Shown piece by piece: positions 1 through 8,352 of a stretch of 64,000 nucleotides of DNA. The notes beneath the pieces were generated by a model, which did not search any database, was not told the DNA's origin, and saw only the letters and a list, made by a program, of their open reading frames with translations. Positions within the stretch are counted from its first letter, which is position 1. Every line of letters begins with the position of its first letter. Where the stretch lies: positions 62,001 through 126,000 of the forward strand of contig CANTFL010000068.1 in assembly GCA_947650285.1 (NCBI GenBank), in the 5' to 3' direction. The position numbers were made by a program, and so were the translations under genes. Source of the DNA: Hyaloperonospora brassicae. Taxonomy: Eukaryota > Oomycota > Peronosporomycetes > Peronosporales > Peronosporaceae.

Positions 1-1617
1 AGTGTCATCAAAATTGTCATCAGAATTGTCATCAAAACTGTCATCGAAATGTTCATCATAGTGTTCATCTAAAACGGCATCATTGGGGTCATCAACTTCG
101 TCTTCATCATCCGTAGCCCCCGCGTTGTGACTGACATCGTGTCTTGTGAGTTCGGACGACACAACAGTCGGCGTAGATGGCGCAGTAGCCGGGCGAATAT
201 CTTGCGGGGGCGTCGTCGAAGTGTTGCTCGTGTCGGGGGCGTAAACCATCATCCGACGGAGGAAAGCATCAACGGTATTATCCTCGTTGTGGTCCATGTC
301 CACGTCTTCATCTTGACCCACCAGCAGCGAGGAGTTTAACCGTCGACGCTTGGCACCGGACAGCGACGCTGCAGTACCGGGTCTTGAGCTGGGGCTTGGG
401 CTTGAACTTCCCGCGGAGCAAGCTGGGACACGAAGACGAGAGCGAGCGGCCAGCCACGGCCAAAAGGAACTAGTGGGTGGGGTGGATAAGTCTGGAGGAG
501 GGTTACGGCGTGTCACCATGGGCCCTCCTTCAGCCGCTGGTGTGTCTGCGGGTGCCATGAGCCGCGCCGATATGGCAGTCAAAGTGGCTTCTTGAGCTGT
601 TCCACAGTGGAGGCTGTGCCGAGTAGCCGCTGCCCGTTGGGCAAACGAGATGGCACAGGCGCATCCACTGCGGAAAATGTCAATGAACGGGGTCCCGCGA
701 TGCCGCCGGTGTCGGTGCGCACGCAGCTCCGCAAGCTGCGGTGCAACAAAGTCGCACGCGACGCAGCGAAAAGTCGCTGCGTTATGCGGGTAGATGGATA
801 GCGTGGCCAGAGACGGGGCAGGCGTTGCACCATCGTCGACATCCGGATAGTCAGCCGGTGAACGTGAGTCTTGGGACTCGATCGTCCAACCGGGCGTGGG
901 GGCGAGCGGGTCGGTAGTGGCGGCGTCGGAGGCAGCAGCTTGGTCGGGAGCGGGGCCGGCTTGAACGGGATGAGGTGCAGGATACTCGGCGAGGAGGTCG
1001 ACCGGACGGACGTCTTGGACAAGAACGGGGCAGTCGTCGGTCTCCATGGCGGGATGCGCAGCGTCGAAGATCGAGTCATCGAAGTCGGGGCACGTAGCAG
1101 TAGCATCGTCATCGACGGTGTATTCAAATAGAATATCTTCAACATCCTGAAAACAGTCATCATAAGCAGCTTGATCCATAGCGCCATGAAAGGCAACACC
1201 TTGAGCAGCAATGTCGATGTCTTGAAGGGTGTTCCCGTCGTTGTCCATCGGTTCAGTGAGACTGGCATCATCGACCAGACCTGTCGCGGCAGTCGCGAGC
1301 AGTCGTTCCCGCGCGGCACCAGCTGTTGGATTTGCATCCCTAGCAGCACCGACACGAGCGGCGTCCTCGTCGGTAGCGGCGGCGGTGGCGTCCACGTCGA
1401 TGTCATCGGCGTCAGCAGCAGCTGCAACACCCTCGTCCGTCGCAGCACTCGCAGAGTCGTCCGCGTCACCGTCGTCGCTGAAGAAGTCGCTCCCAACCGA
1501 CACGGCGTCCTCGTCCCGCGCCGTAATCGCGTTCGATGCCGTGCTGCTCGCTGGCTACGGCGGCCGCGACCCACTCGACCACGCGCGACCGCGCGCGAAC
1601 AGCGAGAAGATGGCCAT
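1..1617 (-). pseudogene. Utopia-like ORF, N-terminal finger region (copy A), interrupted
   Basis: The frame starts at ATG 1617 (MAIFSLFARG) and is interrupted by TAG at 1555-1557. After that it stays open on the minus strand to the window edge. It encodes a long acidic Ala/Asp-rich region. A cysteine/histidine finger follows around 690-770 (CVACDFVAPQLAELRAH, then HRHRRH), then a second Cys/His cluster (GCACAISFAQ, then RHSLHC). The matching finger in copy B is well conserved. The family role is presumed DNA or RNA binding for target choice. The early TAG means a full-length product would need readthrough or a start further in, such as ATG 1248, so I call it a pseudogene. Confidence 0.6.
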
Positions 1618-1707
1618 GGCGCAACAGAGGACACGCAGCAGACACAGTTGAGTAGAATAAAAAACACGAAGAAAGGTGCGAACCAGCGTGTGTACTTGTT
1701 GGAGGGT

Positions 1708-1838
1708 GGTGGGGGCGGCGCACGCGCTCACCCCCGCTGACAAAAATTCTACTGTGGAATTACTCAAAAGAGCATTCCTGAACCCTTACAGCACCGGAGT
1801 GCAAGGGGCCTGCTCCGGCTCATGTCAACCCTCTCATT
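1708..1838 (-). ncRNA. U1 snRNA 3' fragment lacking the first ~31 nt
   Basis: This is identical over 122 nt (1708-1829) to the U1 gene at 8190-8352, with two substitutions in the next 9 nt. It retains the stem-loop II loop (TTGCACTCCGG), the stem-loop III hairpin, the Sm site AATTTTTG and stem-loop IV. The 5' end with the splice-site-pairing sequence and the first half of stem-loop I is missing. It is replaced by sequence that should be the 3' end of retrotransposon copy B. It cannot function as U1. It reads as the 5' leader of retrotransposon copy A. Confidence 0.8.
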
Positions 1839-2589
1839 TTCTTACGTGTATTTTTGCCAATTAGTAGTCACCCGTGGGAAGCAAAAGCTGCAAGCGGGGG
1901 TAGACAGGACGGAAAACGTCCAAATGTAGTGCTACACCTATGGGCTATATGGCTACATTGGGATTGGAACGGAGGTGTCCTTGCTGGAGAGTGCCGATGG
2001 GACCGAAACAGGTCCATGAACTACTAATTCCTGGTAGCAGTGGCGACGGCACGACGTACCTGAGGATGACCTTGGTGCTGTGGGCGCGAGGGTCGCCTAG
2101 GCTGGTGAGTCGACCTTGAGCGTGGCTGTCCTGAAGAATGCGAGGTCCGAGTCAAGTGTTGATGTGGTGGGGGCTGTCTTGATCTTGACTGGGTGTCCGG
2201 AGCTGTAGATAAGGTCACGTGACCTCGACGAGGTCCCCATCGTGTGCTGGTCCGGCGTGGAGGGACAGGAGTCGTGAGCGGCTGAGAACGAAGCGGACCC
2301 CACCGCGTAGATGCCCGACGTGGTTGGCTGGTTGAAGTAGAAGTCCTCGATGTAGATGGCACAGAAGTAGGTGTCTCCACCGGTCGCGCACATGGGTCAT
2401 AGGTCCTGGTGCTCGGCGAGGTCGATGTAGCCGTGGGAGCCACAGTTGGCCTCGAGTTTCTTGACGTATCTCCTGAATTCAACTCTCCCGAATGTAATCT
2501 TCATATCTTGTAGCTTGCCTGAACACATGCCACCGAAATCCGACGATTGAGTTGATTGTTATGCCTCTTGGTCAGACGTAGCTGCACCG
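1839..2589 (-). other. 3' region of Utopia-like copy B
   Basis: No conserved protein was seen. Several overlapping frames are Pro/Ser/Thr/Arg-rich, with a local repeated phrase (TRWGP twice, around 2220-2330), which looks like low-complexity sequence. In target-primed elements this region usually holds the structure recognised by the RT. It ends in a short A-rich stretch next to the U1 fragment of copy A. Confidence 0.4.
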
Positions 2590-3036
2590 TCAACACCTTG
2601 TAGTTGGAGGGCAACACTGATCCCACGATCCGTACACCAAAGCTGAAACTTGAACGCGCCATCCCATCGTCTCCAGAAACTCCTTTGCACGCTGGTACTT
2701 GACCAACTTCTCGGCATGACGAACGCGCATGTTGCCTGTAGTAGGGTCGTCAGTCTTCTGAGCTTCAAAGGCAATGGCGAGATCACAAATGTAGGCAGTC
2801 CTCGAAGCTGCATCAAAAATCTGGATATCTGGACGCAGTTGACGACCCGGTAGACCCTCCACGTATGTGTCAAAGCAATCCGTCAGACGACCGGAGGACT
2901 TGGAAACAATGGGCTCTACCGCTTTCTTGATCATCCCAAGAACACGGTCGTGACGACCATCAATGGCCCGAGAATTGCCTGGGCAGTGCTGAAGACCATG
3001 TGGGAGCGTTTCATCGTGATGGCATCTGGGGTGGCG
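2590..3036 (-). pseudogene. Utopia-like ORF part 4: knuckle and restriction-like endonuclease
   Basis: This is in frame with the RT part but behind a stop. The knuckle remnant (CHHDETLPHGLQHC) is followed by RHDRVLGMI. Next comes a PD-(D/E)-K-type endonuclease core: RPDIQIFD, YICDLAIAFE, and AEKLVKYQRAKEF with the basic residue, ending WRVQVSALVYGS. In R2-like and Utopia-like elements this domain nicks the target so that the exposed 3' end primes reverse transcription. A one-base frame change near the end would extend the C-terminus to about 2559. Confidence 0.75.
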
Positions 3037-5490
3037 TTAGGTTGCACCCCCACGCTCATTCCAACGCCGAAGAACCGATCGAGTGGGTACCAAATCAACC
3101 CGAGCCTGCAAAGCAAAACGAAATTCTGCGTCGCTCATTCCACCACCACGAGAAAGAAAACAGCTTCCAACTCCACCAATAGCTCGCACAACGGTACTCT
3201 GGGCACTCAATCCTTTCCACCGCTCAAGCTCCGTCAGTTTGAAATGCTGGCGAAGCTGCCTGGTGATGTCGCTGTGCTGTAGTGGTTGCGATAGATGTGG
3301 TAACTTGAGCTGCGCCATCATTTCCACCTCAGTTCCAGCTTCCGTGAGCACTGTTTCCGTCGTCAACTTCAATCCACTGGTAGCAAGATGATTCTTGACA
3401 TCCACCCATAACGAACCAATATCCCTCGACTTGCGCTTCTGACGGGAAAATGGAGAAGAATCGAGATCACCATTCAAAAAGATCTGGATGGCAGTAGGTA
3501 TACGTCCACGCCAATGGTCCGGGTCCATGATGAATCGCTTCTGTATTGCCTGCCACACTTGCTCTTGATCAATCTCACGAATAAGCACATCGGAGGAGTG
3601 CAGCATCTGCCAGGCATGGCTTATCTGGAGCACAGCCCGAAGTTCGACGAGTTGGATGAAACCCAAACCACCGGCGGCAACCGGAGCGTGAAACGTATCA
3701 GTCGTGCTGGACTGGTTGAGCTTCAGAAGATGGCGTAAACCACGTGCCAAGGCTGAGTCCACACTGTCCAGCTGGGTCTTGTAGGCTCGTACGTGTCGCA
3801 GCAGATAATCTGCTTTCGGGTAAACATACGTTTTGATCGCCTTCATCTTTTGCCACGGAGCCAGTGATGAACGAAAAATCGGTGTCATCATGCGCTTCAT
3901 GTCTTGCAAAACAGGTCCCATCGAGCCACGGTGTTTGGCGTGGTTGAAGCCATCACCGATACCCAGGTACGTGTACCCTTCCGAAATCTTGAGCGACGGA
4001 ATGATGTCACCGTCCAGTGTAAGCTCCACTTGATCGTCACGTAAATGTCCATGTGTGTCGGTCTTGACCGAGAGCGAGGCACACTTGGAAGCATTGGCTT
4101 GCATGGTAGACCACCGAAGAAACTGGACAACGACCGAGTGTGCCTTCTTGATACCGACGGTGGATGAGCTGAATGTCATCAAGTCATCTGCATATGCTGT
4201 CACCGAAACCTTACGGTCAGCCGCCACGGGCACTCCAATCTCCGGAGCAAGCTCTTGCAACGCACGGACGAGGGGCATGATGCCAACCAAGAACAAGTAG
4301 GGCGACAGAAGACAACCTTAAAAAACACCCATCCGAAGCTGGGTCGGGTCCGTCGCACCATCTGCCGTGTTGGCCACCGTAAACAACGCACCATCGTAGA
4401 TATTTTTGAGACGATCCACAAACGAGACTCTGGTACCGGTAGTCAGCAACACACGCCAGATCAGCTCCGGTGGCACCGACCCAAATGCGTTCTTGATGTC
4501 ATACCAGACCATGTGGAGAGGACGAGGGCGTCTCTTGGTCTGGTCGATCACAGCCATGATCACAAAATTGTTCTCGGCGGTACCGTTGACACTTCGAAAC
4601 CTTTTCTGCGAGTCAGTCAAACGGCCATTTGCTTCCAGCCAGCGCTTTAGTCGCCTCGCCAACATGTCCGAGTAGAGCTTGTAGATGCACGCTTGAAGGC
4701 AGATCGGTCTCCAGTTACTTGATTCACTGGGGTCACCTTTCTTGTAAATCAGCTGCACCGATCCCACTTTCCAGACAGCAGGTACCTTTCCATGCTTCCA
4801 GCATACACCATAAGCAGCATGCAGTGTCGATAACAACTCGGGTAAATAGTTCTTGAAGATGTCATGACCGACACCATCCATACCCGGGCTGGAGTGTGCA
4901 TGGGCTTTGTGAACAGCAACCTCCACTTCATCTGGCGTGATGTCCATCGTAAGAGCATCCATAGCTGCAGAGGCTGGCGGAAGAGCAGACAGAAGCTTTC
5001 GAAATGTAGCACCAGCCCTGTCATCGAAATTAAAATCACGCTGAGTAGTGTTAACACCCTGGAAGTAGTCATGAATAGCTGCTCTTGCAATCGGACAGCG
5101 CGTGGGAGCAGCTTCTCCACCAGTGACTTCAGGATCCGGTGACGCTTCCGACAGAACTTGCTGCATGCACGCCTTCTCATGAACCCGAAACTTCTTCCGC
5201 AACAGAGTGCGCTTCATGGCTGACCGGATTCGTCCCGCACGTCGTCGCGCCTTCCGAATAGCAGGCTGGGTGGCTAAGATCCATGCTGAATGTTGTCCAA
5301 ATGGTCCAGAGCTTCGTTCAGTTGCTGGTTGCCAGGTGTTGGAGGTGGTCTTCGACGTCCTCGCTGGCGACCTGAACTCAACTCTTGTCGCCGTGAATGA
5401 CCTGGAGGTCGTGGCCGCTGCGAAAATGGCAAAAGAGCAGCGTATAATGACGGAGTCAGCGCTGCGAGGTACACTTCCGCTGTTTCCCAA
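3037..5490 (-). pseudogene. Utopia-like ORF part 3: reverse transcriptase with internal stop
   Basis: RT motifs run in order: HSSPGMDGVGHDIF, VGSVQLIYKKGDPSESSNWR with a following PICLQ, WYDIKNAFGSV (catalytic Asp), MGVF-stop-GCLLSPYLF, and VTAYADDLMTF (catalytic YADD). The stop at 4318-4320 is a TAA where RTs have the Gln of the QGCLLSP-type motif, so it is most simply a CAA-to-TAA change. The two halves are in the same frame. A second in-frame TAA at 3037-3039 lies just before the Cys/His knuckle (CHHDETLPHGLQHC). Another frame change near 5275-5330 joins this part to the preceding linker. The catalytic acidic residues are still present. Confidence 0.85.
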
Positions 5491-5590
5491 TCTTCGACAT
5501 CCGTGAGCTTGTCCGCAAAGTCATCAGCGACCTGCTTTACCGCCAGTCGAGCTGCTTCAAGCTCATCTTCACTCAACTTGGATCGCAACT

Positions 5591-6277
5591 TCAATCTGGA
5601 CTGGCGGGATGGAACGCTATCAGCAGTAAATGGAAGAACTGAAAAAACGTCCGGCCTCTGTCCCGGCGGATGACACCAGCAGCAGCATCACCATCTTCCA
5701 GATTGTCTTCACCTGCTTTATCTCCACTCGAAATGTCCATATTTACTGGTCCAGTAGCCGAAACAGTAGGTCTTCTGGAGGTCCCAGCTGCAATCGCAGG
5801 TCCAGTGGCGATAGCATGGGTGCTGCAATCGACGCCATCGATGCCATGGGCAGAGCATTTCGTCTTGGTCCGTTGACTGTCCAGAGCCCGGTTCGCCAAT
5901 CTGTCTGCAGCCTGGTTCTTCATCCTGTCAACGTGTATCAACTCGTAGTGGTCGAAGCGGTGGAGAAGTCGACGAGCCTTGTTGCGCAAACGCCGTAGTC
6001 GATCGTTGTTGCAGGAGTATCTTCCACGCACTTGCTCCAGAATCAATGCACTGTCACCCTTGACCGTGAGACTGCTCACATAATGATGTAGAGCCCCACT
6101 GAGACCTTCAATAAGAGCAATATAATCAGCAGTATTGTTGGTGTGCGTTGAACTGGGCAGGAAGCAAGCAACATCCCACTTGTTCACTGTGCCTTGAAAA
6201 GTGTGGCACCAGCTCCTGCACCTGCACCGTGTTGTCTCGAACGGGGGCGAAAAGCTCCATCGAAAAACATGGTCCAT
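5591..6277 (-). pseudogene. Utopia-like ORF part 2: RNase H domain (frame-shifted)
   Basis: This continues the RNase H fold in the next frame. NTADYIALIEGL is the position of the second acidic residue, where Glu is usual and Asp is seen. GDSALILEQVRG carries the third Asp, and RMKNQAADRLANRAL carries the final Asp. This is the archaeal/plant-like RNase HI type, and its position before RT matches oomycete Utopia. RNase H would remove template RNA after first-strand synthesis. After the domain comes a linker that needs a further frame change near 5590 to stay open. The Glu-to-Asp change may reduce activity. Confidence 0.75.
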
Positions 6278-8097
6278 GCAGCGGACTCAGGGTCTGGATC
6301 TGGCATCGCGACATCGGGGTCTTGTGGTAGAGTAACCTCACTCGGAGTAACATCATCAGCAGCAGCAGTATCGGTGGCGCCATCGTCATCATCATCGTTT
6401 CCATTGTCTACGTGTTCATCATCGTTGCCATCGTTTTCATCATCATTTTCATCTTTGTCATCAGTAATTATATCAAAGTCATCGTTGTTGTCGTCAAGAT
6501 CATCATCTTTGTGGTCGTCAAGGTCTTCAGTAACTCCAGTAGCAACATCTTGATTTTCTTCATCATGTCTTGGAAGTGTGAAGATCACAGGAACCGCCGA
6601 GGAAGGTACAATCAACGGTTGCTGAAAGTGTGTATGCTTCGGCGAAGCTGAAGTAGTGTTAGGAGCGTACGCCATCATACGGAGGAGAAAATCATCAACT
6701 GGCGCAGCATCGAGGTGGTCCATGTCGATATCTTGGTCTTGATCCGGTACGAGCGAAGGGTTCAGACGGCGACGCTTGCATCCTGTAAGCACTGTCACAT
6801 GCTGCGTTGAAGTCCCACTGGAGTCTTGAGTGTCTGTCCGGATCAAAGAGACACGAAGACGAGAGCGAGCGGCCAGCCACGGCCGAGAGGAACTAGTGAG
6901 TAGAGTGGCTAAGTCTGGAAGAGGATTACGGCGTGTCACCGTGGGCCCTCCTCCAGTCGCCGGTGTGTCTTCTGTGTGTTGTTGCTGCTGCAGTTGCGGC
7001 GTTGAAGTTGCGTCACAACGTGCAGTCTGGGCTGTTCCACAGTGGAGGCTGTGCCGAGTAGCCGCAGCCCGTTGGGCAAACGACATGGCACAGGTGCATC
7101 CACTGTGGAAAACATCCGTGAAGACGGTCCCGCGGTTCTTCCGGTGCCGGTGAGCACGTAGCTCGGCGAGCTGCGGTGCTGCAAAGCTGCAAGCAATGCA
7201 CCTGAACACCGCCGCATTGTGGGCGAACACTGATAACGTTGCCAGTGACGGGGCGGCGGGAACGTCCGTGGCGAGAGACGTGGCGGCGACGGTAGTGTCA
7301 ACCGGTTGACGTGAGCCGGGAGGCTCGCTCGTCGAACCGGGCACAAGCGCGAGACGGGTGCTTGTAGCAACGCGAGCGGCAGATACTTGGTCTTGAACGG
7401 GGCTGTTAGCGGCATCTTGAACATGAGAAGCTTGGTCGTTGTTGCTGGTAACTTGGACATGTCCTGGCAACGCATCTGGGACGGGGAGGTCAGTCTCGCA
7501 GTTGGCAGTGTCAAAAACGGGACAGTCGTCGGTGGCCGGGACGAGAAGCGTCGGGTCGAAAATCGAGTCGTCGAAATCGGGACAGGTATCGATACCATCG
7601 TCGTGAATACCATCTTGAAACAGTATGTCTTGATCGTCTTGAAAGGTGTCGTCGTGAACGGCGTGAACAGTATCGTCGACGCCGGTAACACCTTGGGCAA
7701 CGTCGTTGCCGATCCCATCGGTGTGCATGGGGTCAGTCAGACCGGCGCCAGCGGGAAGATTGGTGCTGCCCATCGTGCACAGCCGGTGCAAGTCGGCACC
7801 AGCTGTTGAATTTGCTGACCCGGTGGTCTCGACACTAGCAGCGCCCTCGTCGGAAGCGGTGGCGGTGTCAGTAGCGGAGTTGTCGTCGTCGTCAGCAGCA
7901 CCAGCAACAGCGTCGTCCGAGGCGCAGTCGACTTCGTCGGCGTCATCGACGTCACTGAAGAAGCCGCTCGCAACGCTCAGGGCATCGTCGTCTCGCGCCG
8001 TCACCGCGCTCGAGGCCGCGCTGCTCACCGGCGATGCTGGCGGCAGCGAACCGCTAGACATGGCGCGGTCGCGCGCGAAGAGCGAGAAGATGGTCAT
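6184..8097 (-). pseudogene. Utopia-like ORF part 1: finger region, acidic tract, start of RNase H
   Basis: The first in-frame ATG is at 8097 (MTIFSLFARD). The ~637-codon frame begins with an Ala/Asp-rich segment. A finger follows near 7130-7220 (CIACSFAAPQLAELRAH), then a second cluster (SGCTCAMSFA, RHSLHC). After that come a Ser/Thr/Pro-rich stretch and a very acidic tract (about 6340-6560). The frame then enters RNase H at WTMFFDGAF, which carries the first catalytic Asp, and shifts frame near 6190-6200. Nothing in this part resembles a classical LINE ORF1 chaperone. The fingers are presumably the N-terminal DNA-binding module seen in restriction-like-endonuclease elements. Confidence 0.75.
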
Positions 8098-8189
8098 GGC
8101 GCAGCAGAGGAGTGCACGCAGCAGACACAGTTGAGTAGAATAAAAAACACGAAGAAAGGTGCAAACCAGCGTGTGTACTTGTTGGAGGG

Positions 8190-8352
8190 TGGTGGGGGCG
8201 GCGCACGCGCTCACCCCCGCTGACAAAAATTCTACTGTGGAATTACTCAAAAGAGCATTCCTGAACCCTTACAGCACCGGAGTGCAAGGGGCCTGCTCCG
8301 GCTCATGTCAACGCCCTCATTGAGCAGCGTCAAGCACCAGTCAGGTAAGTAT
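8190..8352 (-). ncRNA. U1 spliceosomal snRNA gene, complete (~163 nt)
   Basis: The minus-strand RNA starts AUACUUACCUG, the exact U1 5' end that pairs with 5' splice sites. A stem-loop I candidate follows, with apical loop GCUCAAUGAGGG in the place of the U1-70K site. Stem-loop II is CCCUUGCAC-UCCG-GUGC-ugu-AAGGG, whose loop region matches the U1A-binding UUGCACUCCGG. Stem-loop III is GGAAU..CUCUUUUGAG..AUUCC. The Sm site is AAUUUUUG, and stem-loop IV is GGGGGUGAGCG and its partner GCGCCGCCCCC. The length is about that of human U1 (164 nt). The 3' end is set by the base of stem-loop IV and may be off by a few bases. Transcription would start at 8352. The retrotransposon frame lies directly downstream on the same strand. 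Confidence 0.93.

Larger units (their letters stand above)
1..1838 (-). mobile_element. Utopia-like non-LTR retrotransposon, copy A (5' part only)
   Basis: This is the 5' part of a second copy of the element at 1839-8321, in the same orientation; the rest lies beyond base 1. It begins, reading on the minus strand, with a 3' fragment of U1 snRNA (1838 down to about 1708). Then come ~65 nt of leader and a long frame encoding a finger-containing N-terminal region. From about 1637 to 1829 it differs from the other copy (8120-8312) at only one base that I can find, while the coding part is clearly diverged. The two copies are in register at an offset of 6483 bp, apart from one 3-bp indel near the ATG. 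An alternative is a diverged 6.5-kb tandem duplication. Confidence 0.75.
1839..8321 (-). mobile_element. Utopia-like non-LTR retrotransposon, copy B (6483 bp, degenerate)
   Basis: On the minus strand the order is: U1-derived 5' leader, Cys/His finger region, acidic tract, RNase H, reverse transcriptase, Cys/His knuckle remnant, and a restriction-like PD-D-K endonuclease. A ~750-bp 3' region ends just before the U1 fragment of copy A. RNase H upstream of RT together with a C-terminal restriction-like endonuclease is, as I recall, the layout of oomycete Utopia elements, which are known from U2 snRNA genes. I found no U2 sequence here; the linked gene is U1. The boundaries are inferred from where similarity with copy A begins (1838/8321). 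Frameshifts and stops make it non-autonomous now. Its end (1839) has a short A run, not a long poly(A). Confidence 0.8.

Noticed and set aside
8190..8330. HDV-like ribozyme at the 5' end of the element, as in R2
   Set aside because: The spacing of the possible P1 strands is too short for the nested pseudoknot, and the hairpins are explained by U1 stem-loops II-IV.
8341..8352. A perfect 5' splice-site-like sequence caggtaagtat on the plus strand
   Set aside because: It is the complement of the U1 snRNA 5' end, which pairs with splice sites; the whole minus-strand stretch folds and reads as U1, so it is not an intron border.
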